A DNA stretch of 64,000 bases from JASHPR01 sp963795055 (GCA_963795055.1 CAWCGJ010000040.1:248001-312000), one strand, 5' to 3'. Positions 1 through 10,167 are shown, numbered from the stretch's first letter. Translations and numbers: made by a program. The notes: generated from the sequence alone by a model not told the origin.

Positions 1-243
1 GCCGGGTTCAGCGGGCCGCTGATCCTGGGCGCCGGCGAGTCGGTGACGGTGAACGACATGGTCGACGCGGCACGGCAGGTCACCGGGTGTGACATCCCGG
101 TGGAGTACGTTCCGGCCAAGCCGGGCGAGATGCCCGCCGTGATCGTGGACATCTCCGCCGCGCGCGCCCTGGGCTACCGGCCGGCGCACGACCTCAAGTC
201 CGGCCTGTCCACCGTCTGGCCAGAGTTCTCGGAGGCAATGTGA
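1..243 (+). CDS. NAD-dependent epimerase/dehydratase, C-terminal end (partial)
   Basis: The frame is open from the first base of the window, so only the last 80 residues are present. They look like the C-terminus of an extended short-chain dehydrogenase acting on nucleotide sugars: a VTVNDMVDAA segment (substrate-domain helix) and the GYRPAHDLKSGL ending typical of UDP-glucose 4-epimerase relatives. The Rossmann fold and the catalytic Tyr-Lys lie outside the window, so the substrate cannot be named. The stop codon overlaps the GTG start of the glycosyltransferase that follows, which implies translational coupling and a shared role in sugar-nucleotide or cell-envelope glycan synthesis. Confidence 0.75.
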   Translation, partial: AGFSGPLILGAGESVTVNDMVDAARQVTGCDIPVEYVPAKPGEMPAVIVDISAARALGYRPAHDLKSGLSTVWPEFSEAM

Positions 244-1130
244 CCGCTCAAGTCAGCGACGACGAGGCCATCGACAGCGCAGCGATCCGGGCGTTCGCCG
301 AGGAGTTCGGCGATCGGGCCACCAGGCTGCCGCCGGTCGCGATCGTGATCGCCGCCTTCAACGAGGAGGGCGCGATCGGCCCGGTCGTCGAGGGCCTGCC
401 CGCCGCGATCGGCGGGCTGGCCGCGGTGGCGATCGTCGTCTCGGACGGCTCGGTCGACGCCACGACCAAGGAGGCCAGGGAGGCCGGCGCGCTGGTCTGC
501 GACGTGCCCGTCAACCGGGGGCAGGGCGCGGCGCTGCGGCTCGGCTACCGGCTCGCCCGGGAGGGCGGCGCACGCTACATCGTGACCACCGACGCCGACG
601 GCCAGTACAACCCGGCCGAGATCGAGAGCCTGATCGCGCCGATCCTGGCCGGCCAGGCGGACTTCGTGACCGGCTCGCGGACGCTCGGCAGCGAGGAGAC
701 CAAGGACCCGGTGCGGAAGCTGGGCGTGCGGGTCTTCGCGCTCACGATCAGCATGCTGACCGGGCAGCGGATCACCGACACGACCTTCGGTCTGCGCGCC
801 ATGCGGGCCGAGGTGACCGGCGCGGTCCTCCTCGAGCAGCCGCAGTACCAGGCGTCCGAATTGCTGATCGGCGTGATCACGCACGGGTTCCGGGTGGCCG
901 AACGGCCCGCCACGATCCACCGCCGCCAGGTCGGCAAGAGCAAGAAGGGCAACAACGCCCTCTACGCGCTGAGCTTCGCGAAGGTCGTATTCGGGACCTG
1001 GTGGCGCGAGCGGCGGCGGCGCGGCCACGGGCCCGCGGCCCGGCGGGCGGGCGGCGAGTCCGAGGCGCGCGGCCAGTTAGCGGACGGGGTGCTCGCGAAC
1101 GACCCGGGATGCGCGCCGGCCCGCGATTAG
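240..1130 (+). CDS. Glycosyltransferase family 2 (polyprenyl-phosphate hexose synthase type)
   Basis: This 296-residue protein has the GT-A fold order of dolichol/polyprenyl-phosphate mannosyl- or glucosyltransferases. VAIVIAAFNEEGAIG starts the nucleotide-sugar domain near residue 33, VSDGS follows, and TTDADGQYNP near residue 118 holds the metal-binding DxD. The pattern GxKSKKGNN near residue 230 is also typical. There is no C-terminal membrane anchor; the tail after residue 255 is Arg/Gly-rich and probably disordered. It starts with GTG inside the epimerase stop codon. Such enzymes transfer a sugar from a nucleotide to a lipid carrier on the inner face of the membrane. The convergent GtrA-like gene next door is a common partner in flipping the product. 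Confidence 0.85.
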   Translation: MTAQVSDDEAIDSAAIRAFAEEFGDRATRLPPVAIVIAAFNEEGAIGPVVEGLPAAIGGLAAVAIVVSDGSVDATTKEAREAGALVCDVPVNRGQGAALRLGYRLAREGGARYIVTTDADGQYNPAEIESLIAPILAGQADFVTGSRTLGSEETKDPVRKLGVRVFALTISMLTGQRITDTTFGLRAMRAEVTGAVLLEQPQYQASELLIGVITHGFRVAERPATIHRRQVGKSKKGNNALYALSFAKVVFGTWWRERRRRGHGPAARRAGGESEARGQLADGVLANDPGCAPARD

Positions 1131-1154
1131 ACCAACGTGTGCGGGCAGGTTCCG

Positions 1155-1694
1155 CTAGACCCGCCCCGCGGGCACGTCCGAGGTGGCGCCGGGCACGGCG
1201 CCGGAGGACCCGCGGTCGGCGAACAGCACGTTATGGAAGATCAGGAACCTGATGACGAAGGTCAGGCAGTTGGCCAGCAGGTACAGTCCCTGCGCGAACA
1301 GCACTTCCTTGGCCCCGTGCAGGCCAAGCTCGCGAGCCCAGTAGTGGGCCAGCTTGCTGGTGCCGGTCAGCACGACCCCGACGCACAGGGAGATCGCCAC
1401 GAACGGCAGCGTCTCCTTGAGCAGGTGCGGCCGGCCGGTACGCTCCCACGCCCACCTGCTGACCACGTAGCTCACGATCGCCCCGGCCAGCCATCCGGCG
1501 GCCCCGGCGATCCCCGCCGTGACGTGCGCCAACTGGCAGATGAAGTACGTCAGCTGGGTCGCGCACAGCGCCAGCACCGCCGCGGGCGCGAAGCGGATCA
1601 GCCGCCGGCCGCCCTGGGTGCGGAGCTTGCGCCGCAGCGGTCCGGGAACCAGGCGCCACACGGCTTCGGCATTCTTGGGCGATACCAGCGTCAT
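1155..1694 (-). CDS. GtrA-like polytopic membrane protein
   Basis: A 179-residue protein with four hydrophobic segments (about residues 32-54, 59-80, 96-116, 133-152), the length and layout of the GtrA family. Known members help move or use polyprenyl-linked sugars at the membrane, and many sit beside GT2 genes, as here. Basic residues in the first 30 positions suggest a cytoplasmic N-terminus. The ATG is the first start in the frame. The gene converges on the GT2 gene with 24 bp between them and diverges from the sulfoquinovose-synthase homologue across a 237-bp gap. Confidence 0.8.
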   Translation of the reverse strand: MTLVSPKNAEAVWRLVPGPLRRKLRTQGGRRLIRFAPAAVLALCATQLTYFICQLAHVTAGIAGAAGWLAGAIVSYVVSRWAWERTGRPHLLKETLPFVAISLCVGVVLTGTSKLAHYWARELGLHGAKEVLFAQGLYLLANCLTFVIRFLIFHNVLFADRGSSGAVPGATSDVPAGRV

Positions 1695-1732
1695 AGGTGT
1701 CCTTGACTGACGAAAGGCCTGCGGGTGGTAAG

Positions 1733-1893
1733 TCAGGTATCAGGTATACAGTACGGGAGCCTGTGCAGGGCTTTGTTGCATGTTCTCCAGGTCAGCGGTG
1801 CGCCTGTCGTTCGGGACGGCCGCCGCCACGGTGCTTCGGCGCCACCTGAGCGTTTCAGGCAGTTTAAATGCCGTTGTCAGCTAGGTCAGGTAT
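1733..1893. promoter_or_regulatory. Divergent promoter region with three TCAGGTAT motifs
   Basis: The gap between the divergent GtrA-like and sulfoquinovose-synthase genes carries the octamer TCAGGTAT three times: at 1733-1740, 1740-1747 (sharing one base) and 1886-1893. The last copy lies 38 bp upstream of the start of the synthase. Repeated octamers in a shared promoter region suggest a regulator binding site, but no regulator gene is adjacent and the function is inferred. Confidence 0.35.
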
Positions 1894-1931
1894 AAAGCAA
1901 CGACAGCTACGGACAAGGCAGGAGCACGATC

Positions 1932-3095
1932 ATGAAGGTCTTGGTGTTGGGCGGGGACGGCTACCTCGGGTGGCCGACGGCGCTGCACCTCTCGCAGGTC
2001 GGTCACGATGTCGCCGTGGCGGACAACTTCGCGCGGCGGGGTTACGACCACGAGATGGGCGTGGACAGCCTGGTGCCGATCGAGTCGTTGCGCGCGCGGA
2101 TCGCGGCGTGGCGGGAGCTGACCGGGAAGACCATCGCCAGCTACGTGGGTGACCTGTGCGACGCCGACTTCACCTATCACATCGTGGCCGACTTCGCCCC
2201 GGACGCGATCGTCCACTACGCCGAGCAACGCGCCGCGCCGTACTCGATGGTCGACCGCAAGCACGCCGTCTACACGCAGGTCAACAACGTGGTCGGCAAC
2301 CTGAACGTGCTCTACGCCATCGCTGAGATCAACCCCGACATCCACCTGGTCAAGCTCGGCACGATGGGCGAGTACGGCACGCCCAACATCGACATCGAGG
2401 AGGGGTGGCTCGACGTCGAGCACAAGGGCCGCCGGGACCGGGTGCTGTTCCCCAAGCGGCCGGGGTCGTTCTACCACCTGTCCAAGGTGCATGACAGCCA
2501 CAACATCGAGTTCGCCTGCCGGATCTGGGGGATCCGCGCGACCGACCTCAACCAGGGCGTGGTCTACGGCCAGCAGACCCCGGAAACGGCCCTGGACGAC
2601 CGGCTGGCGACCCGGTTCGACTACGACGGGGTGTTCGGCACGGTGCTGAACCGCTTCGTCATCCAGTCGGTGCTCGGCCAGCCGCTGACCATCTACGGCA
2701 ACGGCACCCAGACCCGCGGCATCATCGAGATCCGGGACACGGTCCGGTGTATCCAGCTGGCCTGCGAGACCCCCGCCGACAAGGGCGAGTTCCGGGTGTT
2801 CAACCAGATCACCGAGTTCATGTCGCTGCAGCAGATCGCGGACACGATCGGCAAGGCGAGCCCGGACGCGGTCCGGGTCGAGTACGTCGACAACCCCCGC
2901 GTCGAGCTCGAGAACCACCACTACAACGTGGTGCACACCGGGCTGGTCGGGCTCGGCCTCGAGCCGCACCTGCTGTCGGACACGCTGATCGAGTCGCTGT
3001 TCGAGATCACCAAGCGGAACGTGCACCGGGTCCGCCCCGAGGCCATGATGCCGACGATCCAGTGGCGCAAGCCGTCCAGCGTCATCGGCAACTAA
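1932..3095 (+). CDS. sqdB: UDP-sulfoquinovose synthase homologue (NAD-dependent epimerase family)
   Basis: The 387-residue protein matches the SQD1/SqdB type of extended SDR enzyme, which makes UDP-sulfoquinovose from UDP-glucose and sulfite. The N-terminal nucleotide-binding motif is GGDGYLGWP (residues 7-15). The distinctive motif HYAEQRAAPYSM spans about residues 95-106. Catalytic residues line up with the plant enzyme: Thr144 and Glu147 in TMGEYG, and Tyr181-x3-Lys185. The length is normal. It has its own promoter region with the TCAGGTAT motifs. The product may feed sulfolipid or another sulfonated glycan; no sulfoquinovosyltransferase is visible in the window, so the end product is unknown. 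Confidence 0.85.
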   Translation: MKVLVLGGDGYLGWPTALHLSQVGHDVAVADNFARRGYDHEMGVDSLVPIESLRARIAAWRELTGKTIASYVGDLCDADFTYHIVADFAPDAIVHYAEQRAAPYSMVDRKHAVYTQVNNVVGNLNVLYAIAEINPDIHLVKLGTMGEYGTPNIDIEEGWLDVEHKGRRDRVLFPKRPGSFYHLSKVHDSHNIEFACRIWGIRATDLNQGVVYGQQTPETALDDRLATRFDYDGVFGTVLNRFVIQSVLGQPLTIYGNGTQTRGIIEIRDTVRCIQLACETPADKGEFRVFNQITEFMSLQQIADTIGKASPDAVRVEYVDNPRVELENHHYNVVHTGLVGLGLEPHLLSDTLIESLFEITKRNVHRVRPEAMMPTIQWRKPSSVIGN

Positions 3096-3112
3096 TGTCG
3101 CGGTAGCCACCG

Positions 3113-3138
3113 GGGGCGGGGCCGTCCGGCCCCGCCCC
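3113..3138. terminator. Bidirectional hairpin between convergent genes
   Basis: A perfect 11-bp stem, GGGGCGGGGCC pairing with GGCCCCGCCCC around a 4-base GTCC loop, lies in the 46-bp gap between the stop codons of the sulfoquinovose-synthase homologue and glyA. There is no T-tract, as is common for actinobacterial terminators. The position fits termination from both sides. Confidence 0.7.
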
Positions 3139-3141
3139 GCG

Positions 3142-4404
<1,263 letters not shown>

Positions 4405-4430
4405 GGGTGTCCTCCTCGCTGCTGCCTTCA

Positions 4431-5180
4431 TCATGCCGAACGTGACCGCGCGCGTACATGCCGCCGTACCCGCGGGGCGAGCATCGCGCGCTCCGCGGCG
4501 GCCCACGCGGTCGTGGTCAGCAGGTACAGGCCGGCCGCCAGCGGCATGACCGCGGCGATCACCAGCGTCGTGTACGGGAGCGCGCGGGCCAGCCAGCCGG
4601 CGGCGCCGGGCAGCGCGGGCTGGACCGGCGCCTGTTGTGCGGCGATCTTCCTGGCCACTCGCGCGGCCAGCCAGGCCGCCACGGCCAGCAGGGCGAACAG
4701 CCCGAGGAACACCGCGCCCTGGGCGCTGAGCGGCCCGGGCCCGCTCAGCCAGTGGCTGCCCAGCGGCGCGCCGAGCAGGTCGTGGCTGAGCAGGCTGTTC
4801 GGCCGGCCGCCGATGGTGCCGGACCGGAACAGCGCGTATACGACGCTGAGGAACGGCAATTGCAGCAGCAGCGGCAGGAATCCGGCGAACACCCCGGTAC
4901 CCTCCCGCTGATACAGCGCGGCCAGTTCCCGCTGCAGCCGTTCCGGATGCCCGGCGTGCCGCTGGCGCAGGGCCTGAACCTGCGGGGCCAGCCGGGCCTG
5001 GCTGGCCTGGCCGCGGATCGCGTAGTAGCTGAGCGGAAGCAGCAGCAGCCGCACGGCCAGGGTAAAGACGACGATGGCCGCCGCAGCCGCCAGGCCCCCC
5101 GACAGCGGGGCCAGGACCTGGGCGAAAGCCGACACGACGTGGTAAGCGGCGCCGACGGCGACGCCGAGCAGAGTGAACAT
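4431..5180 (-). CDS. YidC/Oxa1-like membrane insertase (accessory paralogue)
   Basis: The protein has 249 residues, shorter than the main YidC of actinobacteria, so it is probably an accessory paralogue. Hydrophobic segments appear near the N-terminus, then the cytoplasmic basic helix region (QVQALRQRHAGHPERLQREL) that follows the first conserved TM of the Oxa1 core, then VFAGFLPLLLQLPFLSVVYALF and two further TM segments. The ATG selected has GGAGGG 8 bases upstream; upstream codons in the frame look non-coding. YidC-type proteins insert and fold membrane proteins with or without SecYEG. The role of this paralogue beside glyA is unknown. Confidence 0.8.
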   Translation of the reverse strand: MFTLLGVAVGAAYHVVSAFAQVLAPLSGGLAAAAAIVVFTLAVRLLLLPLSYYAIRGQASQARLAPQVQALRQRHAGHPERLQRELAALYQREGTGVFAGFLPLLLQLPFLSVVYALFRSGTIGGRPNSLLSHDLLGAPLGSHWLSGPGPLSAQGAVFLGLFALLAVAAWLAARVARKIAAQQAPVQPALPGAAGWLARALPYTTLVIAAVMPLAAGLYLLTTTAWAAAERAMLAPRVRRHVRARSRSA

Positions 5181-5304
5181 GACAGGGACCCTCCAGCGGT
5201 TCGCAGAACGGGATGACAGCTGGAGACGGCCGCGGGAGCCCGCGGGGTGGCCCGGAGGTGTGCCGGGCGGCACCGGGGGCTGAGCCCGCGGCAGGTGCGG
5301 ATCG

Positions 5305-5610
5305 TCAGGCGGCCGCCGGGACCGCCGAGGGAGCCCGGGGCCGGACCCGGCCCGCTGCGTCGGGATTGAGCTGCCGCTGGAACGCCGCCGACCAGGACTT
5401 CTCGCGCTGCGTCGCGGCCCGGACCAGCGGGCGCGCGGTGACCGCCGCCGCGATCCTGGCGCTGTGCGCGAGGAAGGCGACGAGCATGCCGGTCAGCGCG
5501 ACCGCGGCCAGGGCCATCAGGCCGGACGCGGACGGCGAGGTGGCGGCGTGGCCCGCCGGCAGCCAGTAGCTGATCAGCTGCGTTACCGCGCCGACGAGCC
5601 AGGCGACCAT
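5305..5610 (-). CDS. Small membrane protein of the DUF6412 type
   Basis: A 101-residue protein with two hydrophobic segments (about residues 2-18 and 28-52), a basic stretch, and the C-terminal pattern FQRQLNPDAAGRVRPRAP. That ending recalls a small actinobacterial family recorded next to YidC-like genes, and the neighbour here is a YidC-like gene. No catalytic motif is visible. It probably works with, or is at least co-transcribed with, the insertase; the 124-bp gap between them holds no other clear gene. The family assignment rests on memory of the motif and gene order. Confidence 0.6.
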   Translation of the reverse strand: MVAWLVGAVTQLISYWLPAGHAATSPSASGLMALAAVALTGMLVAFLAHSARIAAAVTARPLVRAATQREKSWSAAFQRQLNPDAAGRVRPRAPSAVPAAA

Positions 5611-5679
5611 TACGGCCTCCGCGGTGGACCCGAGGCCGGCCCGTCGCGGGCCGGCGACTCCAGTGTAAGCACCCCCGGA

Positions 5680-6583
5680 CTACCCGGCGCCGCCGACGGC
5701 GATCAGGGCCACGGACGCGGCGGCGAGGGTCAGCCCGGCCAGCCGGATCGCGGTCAGCCGCTCCCCGACGAGCACCCGGGCCAGCATGATCGTCACGGCC
5801 GGGTAGAGCGAGGTGATGACGGCGGCCACGGCGAGCAGGCCGTGATGCGTGGCGAGGAAGTAGCAGATCGTGCCCGGCGCCCCGGTCAGGCCGGTCAGGG
5901 TGGCCAGCCAGCCGCCGCGCGCCCCGGGCAGGCGAAGATCCCGGGTGAACGCGGCGACGCCGCCGACCGCCACGAGCGCGGCGGCCTGGCCGGAGAACAC
6001 CGGCCACAGGCCGCTGCCGGATCCGGCCTGGTCGAGCCCGATGAACAGCAACGCGAAGCAGGCCCCCGCGACCAGCCCGTAGCTCACGCCGCCGGCACCG
6101 CCGCCGGCCCGTTATGGCCGGGTTTCCTGGGGGTGGCGGCGACGCACCCGCCGCTTCGCCGCCCGAAGGTTCGCGCGCGCTCGCGGACACGCCCGCGATC
6201 GCGGGCAGCGCCAGGGCGATCCCGATCAGGGCCAGCGCGGTCGGCCGCTCGCCGAGCAGCAGCCCGGCCAGCACCGAGAATCCCGCGGCCCCCACCGCGC
6301 TGAGCGGCCCGGCGACGCTGAACGCCGCGTGCCGGAACCCGAGGTACAGCGCCAGCGCCCCGGTCACGCCGGCCAGGCCGGCCGCCGCGCCCCAGGCCAC
6401 GGCCCGCGGCGCGGGCGAGCCCGCACCGGTCAGCACCAGCGCCAGGCTCATCACGGCCAGGCTGACCGCCGTGGCCAGCAGGGTGACCCGGATCACGCTC
6501 GCGCGGCGGCTCGCCAGGCCGGCCGCGAAGTCGGAACCGCCGTAGCCCGCGGCGGCGAGCAGGGACAGCAGGATGGTCAGCAC
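5680..6583 (-). pseudogene. DMT/EamA family transporter with a one-base frameshift
   Basis: The first half (about 155 residues from an ATG at 6583) and the second half (about 140 residues ending at 5680) are in different frames but together form a normal ten-helix EamA transporter of about 300 residues. The N-half ends in ALPAIAGVSASA; the C-half begins near VSYGLVAGACFALLFIGL. The shift falls in GC-rich sequence between about 6085 and 6111, at the linker between the two five-helix repeats. EamA proteins export small metabolites. The break may be a real mutation or a base-calling error in the C/G repeats; every other part looks intact. Confidence 0.75.
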
Positions 6584-6592
6584 GGCCGGGCC

Positions 6593-6979
6593 CTAGCCCG
6601 GCGTGACATCGAACTCGTTGCCTTCCGGATCTTCCATCGTCACCCAGGCCCGCTGCCCGGCCAGCACCCGCGCGCCGAGCCCGGCCAGGCGCAGTACCTC
6701 GGCCCTGACGTCGGCGGACGCCAGGTCCAGGTGAACGCGGTTCTTGACCTGCTTGGCCTCGGGCACCAGCTGGAACCACAGCCGCGGACCGGAACCCGAT
6801 GACGGCTCGACCAGGACCGTCGGGTCGTCCTCCGGGTCATCGATCCCGGTGGCCCGCAGCCGGTCCAGCTCGGCCTGGTCATACGGCGCGACCGCATAGC
6901 CCTCCAGCGCCGCGGCCCAGAACCGCGCCAGGGACGCCGGGTGACGGCAGTCGAAGACCACATCGCGGATCCGGGCCAC
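6593..6979 (-). CDS. VOC (glyoxalase-like) family protein
   Basis: A 128-residue single-domain protein of the vicinal-oxygen-chelate fold: it starts with IRDVVFDCRHPASLARFWAAAL, has the inner strand RVHLDLASADV, and ends with the strand WVTMEDPEGNEFDV. This is the actinobacterial glyoxalase-like subfamily whose substrates are mostly unknown. The ATG is the only good start. It sits just upstream of, and in the same direction as, the broken EamA transporter, with a 9-bp gap, so the two were probably co-transcribed. Confidence 0.8.
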   Translation of the reverse strand: MARIRDVVFDCRHPASLARFWAAALEGYAVAPYDQAELDRLRATGIDDPEDDPTVLVEPSSGSGPRLWFQLVPEAKQVKNRVHLDLASADVRAEVLRLAGLGARVLAGQRAWVTMEDPEGNEFDVTPG

Positions 6980-7178
6980 GGCGACCTCCTCGCCTGCGCA
7001 CTGCGCACCTGCTCAGCCCCACCCTGTCGGTCCCGCACCGGGCTGTCCATCCGGTTCGCGCCGGATGACCTGCGCCGGCGCGTGCCTGCGCCGTCCCGTC
7101 CCCGCGGCCAGCCGGTAAGCTGCCCGGGCGTTGTGCTCACGCCGGGCACATCCGGGGCACGTGAGGTATCGGAGCGGC

Positions 7179-8447
7179 ATGCGCGTCGGGCAGATCGTCA
7201 TCGATGTGGCGCCGCTGCGGGAGAGCCGTGACTTCCGCTGGCTGTACTCCGGCCGTCTCGTGGCGTCGGCCGGGGACGTGGTGGCCACCACCGCGGCCAG
7301 CTGGCAGGTCTACACGCTGACGCACTCGTCGCTGGCGGTCGGCCTGCTCACCCTGACGGCCAGCCTCGGAATGCTGTTCAGCCTGCTGGCCGGGGGCATG
7401 CTCGCGGACCGTCACGACCGCCGCGCGCTGCTGCTGGCGACCGGGCTGCCGCAGGCCCTGCTGGCGGGCGCGCTGCTGGCCAACAGCCTGCAGCGGCACC
7501 CCGCCGTGTGGGCGATCTACGTCGTCATGCTGGCGATCGGGCTGCTCCAGGGCCTCGGCGCGCCCGCGTCGACCGCCGCCACCCCGGCGCTGGTCGGGCC
7601 GTCCCGGATGCCCGCCGCCGCGGCCCTGAACGGCATGGGCAACCAGCTCGGCAACCTGGCCGGGCCCGCGCTGGCCGGCCTGCTGATCGCCGGGCCCGGC
7701 CTGACCGCGTGCTACGGCCTGAGCGTGGCGTGCTTCGCCGCGTTCACCGTCGCGCTGCTGTTCGTACGGCCGCTGCCGCCCACGGTGCGGGCGATGCGGC
7801 CGGGGTTCCGCTCGCTGGCCGAGGGCTTCCGCTACGTCTGGCACAGCGGCGTGCTGGGCGGCATGCTGCTGATCGACACCAACGCGATGATCTTCGGTAT
7901 GCCCGCCGCGCTGTTCCCGGCCCTGGCCAGCCAGCACTTCCACGGCGGCTCGGCCACGTTCGGCCTGCTGGTCGCCGCCCCCGGGTTCGGCGCCATCGTC
8001 GGCGCGGCGAGCAGCGGCTGGACCGGCCGGGTCCGGCGGCCGGGGATCGTGATCATCGCGGCGGGCATCGTCTGGGGCGGCGCCATCGTGGGCTTCGGGC
8101 TGGTCCGCAGCCTGCCGGTCGCGCTGGCGTTCCTCGCGCTGGCCGGGATGGGCGACATGATCTCGGAGATCCTGCGCAACGCGCTGCTGCAGATCTACGC
8201 CCCGGACCGGTTGCGCGGCCGGCTGAGCAGCCTCTACCTGGCGCAGGTCAACACCGCCCCGGCCCTGGGCAACGTCGAGGCCGGGATCGTGGCGGAGCTG
8301 TTCTCGCTGACCGCCTCGGTGGTCAGCGGCGGGCTGGCCTGCGTCGGCGGCGCCCTGCTGCTCGGCGCGCTGTTCCCGTCGCTGCGCCACGCCAGCCTGG
8401 CCGGCCCTCAGGACGCGGACGCCCCAAGCGCCTCACCCGTCCCATAA
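7179..8447 (+). CDS. MFS transporter (multidrug/siderophore exporter type)
   Basis: About 422 residues with twelve hydrophobic segments and the motif-A loop GGMLADRHDRRALLL between TM2 and TM3. The N-terminal pattern RESRDFRWLYSGRLVASAGD places it with the enterobactin-exporter-like MFS group, proton-driven exporters in the cytoplasmic membrane. I chose the internal ATG at the point where family similarity starts; an ATG 48 bases upstream is possible but adds residues that do not look like this family. A GGAG lies close to the chosen start. The gene converges on the serine hydrolase with only 4 bp between stops. Confidence 0.8.
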   Translation: MRVGQIVIDVAPLRESRDFRWLYSGRLVASAGDVVATTAASWQVYTLTHSSLAVGLLTLTASLGMLFSLLAGGMLADRHDRRALLLATGLPQALLAGALLANSLQRHPAVWAIYVVMLAIGLLQGLGAPASTAATPALVGPSRMPAAAALNGMGNQLGNLAGPALAGLLIAGPGLTACYGLSVACFAAFTVALLFVRPLPPTVRAMRPGFRSLAEGFRYVWHSGVLGGMLLIDTNAMIFGMPAALFPALASQHFHGGSATFGLLVAAPGFGAIVGAASSGWTGRVRRPGIVIIAAGIVWGGAIVGFGLVRSLPVALAFLALAGMGDMISEILRNALLQIYAPDRLRGRLSSLYLAQVNTAPALGNVEAGIVAELFSLTASVVSGGLACVGGALLLGALFPSLRHASLAGPQDADAPSASPVP

Positions 8448-8451
8448 ATCC

Positions 8452-9609
8452 TTAGCGGGCGGCGAGGCTGCGGTACACGGCGTCAATCAGCGCCATCTTG
8501 CGCGGGTCGTCCGCCAGGTTCATGCCCATCCGGTTCATCACGTAGGCAACCGCCACCCCGGCCTCGGGGTCGGCGCCGACCGCCGACCCGCCGAAACCGT
8601 CGTGCCCGAACGCGGCCGGGTTGGGGCCGAAATGCCCCTCCGGGCCGGACAGGGCGACGCCGAGCCCGAACTCAACCGGGAAGCCGAGGACCACGTCGGT
8701 GAACCGCCCCTGGCCGGTCCGGGCCGCCTGCAGGGTCTTGGCCGAGATCAGCCGCTCGGACCCGTCGGTCAGCGTCCCGTACACGGTCACCAGGCCCAGC
8801 GCGGTGCCGTGCCCGTTGGCCGCCGGGATCTCCGCCATCCGCCAGTCGTCGGCGTTGGCCTCGTCCCCGGTCAGCGCCGGGTTGAGCAGCGCGGCCTGCG
8901 CGGCGGGGCTGGCGCTGGCGTAGGCCTGGGCCAGCGCGGCCTGCTCGTCCTCGGACGGCCGCACTCCTTGCAGGTCGGAGCAGCGGTCCAGCTCGGTCCC
9001 GGGCAGCCCGATGTGGAAGTCGGCGCCGAGCGGCCCGGCTATCTCCGAGCCGAAGAACGTCCCGCAGCTCTGCCCGGTGATCCGCCGGATGACCTCGCCG
9101 ACCAGGTACCCGAACGTGATCGCCTGGTACCCGGTGGTGCTGCCGGGCGGGAACAGCGGCTCCTGGCGGGCCAGCAGGTCGGTGATCTTCTCCCAGTCGT
9201 AGTAGTCCTGGAGGCTGACCGGGACCGACAGGCCGGTGAGCCCGGACTTGTGGCCCATGATCCACCGCACCGGGATCTCGGCCTTGCCGCCCGCCGCGAA
9301 CTCGGGCCAGTAGCGCGCGACCGGGGCGTCCTGGTCCAGTTCCCCCCGGTCGATCAGGATGTGCGCGCACAGCGAGGTCATGGCCTTGGTCGTGGACCAC
9401 ACGTTGGTGAGCGTGTCCTCCTGCCACTCCCGGGTCCGGCCGGGGTCGGCCCAGCCCGCCCACAGGTTGACGACCGGCTCTCCGCCGACCGCCACCGCGA
9501 CGCTCGCGCCGATCTCGCCCGGCTCGGCGAAGTTCCCGGCGAACGCCTCCCGCACCGGCTCGTAACCCACCGCGCACGTTCCGTGAATCTCGGTCCCGAC
9601 CTCGCTCAT
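8452..9609 (-). CDS. Serine hydrolase, beta-lactamase class C/EstB fold
   Basis: A 385-residue protein with the SxxK active-site motif at Ser72-Thr-Thr-Lys75, followed by the usual helix (AMTSLCAHILIDRGELD), a GSTTGYQAITFG segment that supplies the tyrosine motif, and HDGFGGS near residue 338 in place of KTG. This set is typical of the esterase/beta-lactamase-related family in actinobacteria rather than of secreted AmpC enzymes. There is no signal peptide, so it acts in the cytoplasm, probably as an esterase or lactone/amide hydrolase. The substrate cannot be read from the sequence. Confidence 0.82.
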   Translation of the reverse strand: MSEVGTEIHGTCAVGYEPVREAFAGNFAEPGEIGASVAVAVGGEPVVNLWAGWADPGRTREWQEDTLTNVWSTTKAMTSLCAHILIDRGELDQDAPVARYWPEFAAGGKAEIPVRWIMGHKSGLTGLSVPVSLQDYYDWEKITDLLARQEPLFPPGSTTGYQAITFGYLVGEVIRRITGQSCGTFFGSEIAGPLGADFHIGLPGTELDRCSDLQGVRPSEDEQAALAQAYASASPAAQAALLNPALTGDEANADDWRMAEIPAANGHGTALGLVTVYGTLTDGSERLISAKTLQAARTGQGRFTDVVLGFPVEFGLGVALSGPEGHFGPNPAAFGHDGFGGSAVGADPEAGVAVAYVMNRMGMNLADDPRKMALIDAVYRSLAAR

Positions 9610-9735
9610 TGGCCACCTCGCCGTCTCCGCGGGCAGCCCGGCGCCCTGCGCGCCGCGGCCCTCCCCTTCCGGCTTGGTATGCCCGCGGCGGCCAGCCTGT
9701 CAACGCCTGGCCGGGCGGCTCTCAGTTGGTGAGAC

Positions 9736-10167
9736 TCACGGCACCCGGCCGGGACGCTCCATCCACCGCTCCGGATGGGCGAGCGGGCCGTAGCCGAACC
9801 TGGTGTACAGGGTGCGCCCGGGCTCCGTCGCCAGGATCTGGCGGATGCCGCGCACGTCGGGATGGTCGACCGTGGTCTCGACGAGGAACGTGCCCAGCCG
9901 GTGGCCCCGGTGGGCCGAGTCGATGAAGACGTCGCACAGCCAGCCGAACGTGGCGTAGTCCGTGACGAACCTGGCGAAGCCGACCTGCGTCCCGTCGGCC
10001 GAGTAGAGGCCGACGACCAGCGAGTTCTCGATGGCCCGGGCCATCACGTCGTGGGGACGGCCTTCCGCCCAGTAGCTCTCGCCGCTGATCCAGGCGTGCA
10101 CCCGGGCCAGGTCGATCAGCGCCCGCTCGTCGCTGGCCCAGTAGCCGTCGGGTCCTGGCCACCTCAT
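9736..10167 (-). CDS. GNAT family N-acetyltransferase
   Basis: A 143-residue acetyl-CoA-dependent acetyltransferase. The acetyl-CoA loop is seen as HRGHRLGTFLVE (motif A), preceded by the strand FGWLCDVFIDSA and followed by the C-terminal RTLYTRFGYGPL. This subfamily carries an aromatic residue in the conserved FxRY-like ending and often modifies small amines or antibiotics, but no substrate is known here. Its ATG overlaps the cobQ stop codon by 3 bases (ATGA arrangement), so it is translated as part of the cobalamin operon, although a role in that pathway is not established. Confidence 0.85.
   Translation of the reverse strand: MRWPGPDGYWASDERALIDLARVHAWISGESYWAEGRPHDVMARAIENSLVVGLYSADGTQVGFARFVTDYATFGWLCDVFIDSAHRGHRLGTFLVETTVDHPDVRGIRQILATEPGRTLYTRFGYGPLAHPERWMERPGRVP

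Noticed and set aside
174..1028. Long antisense frame opposite the GT2 gene
   Set aside because: It mirrors the GT2 codon pattern; the product is Arg/Gly/His-rich with no motif. Other long antisense frames, such as those opposite the sulfoquinovose-synthase, acs and zinc-ribbon genes, are of the same nature.
4745..6583. Continuous 612-codon minus-strand frame
   Set aside because: Only the first 155 codons (EamA N-half) are real; the rest is out-of-frame sequence of the transporter, the DUF6412-like gene and the YidC-like gene.
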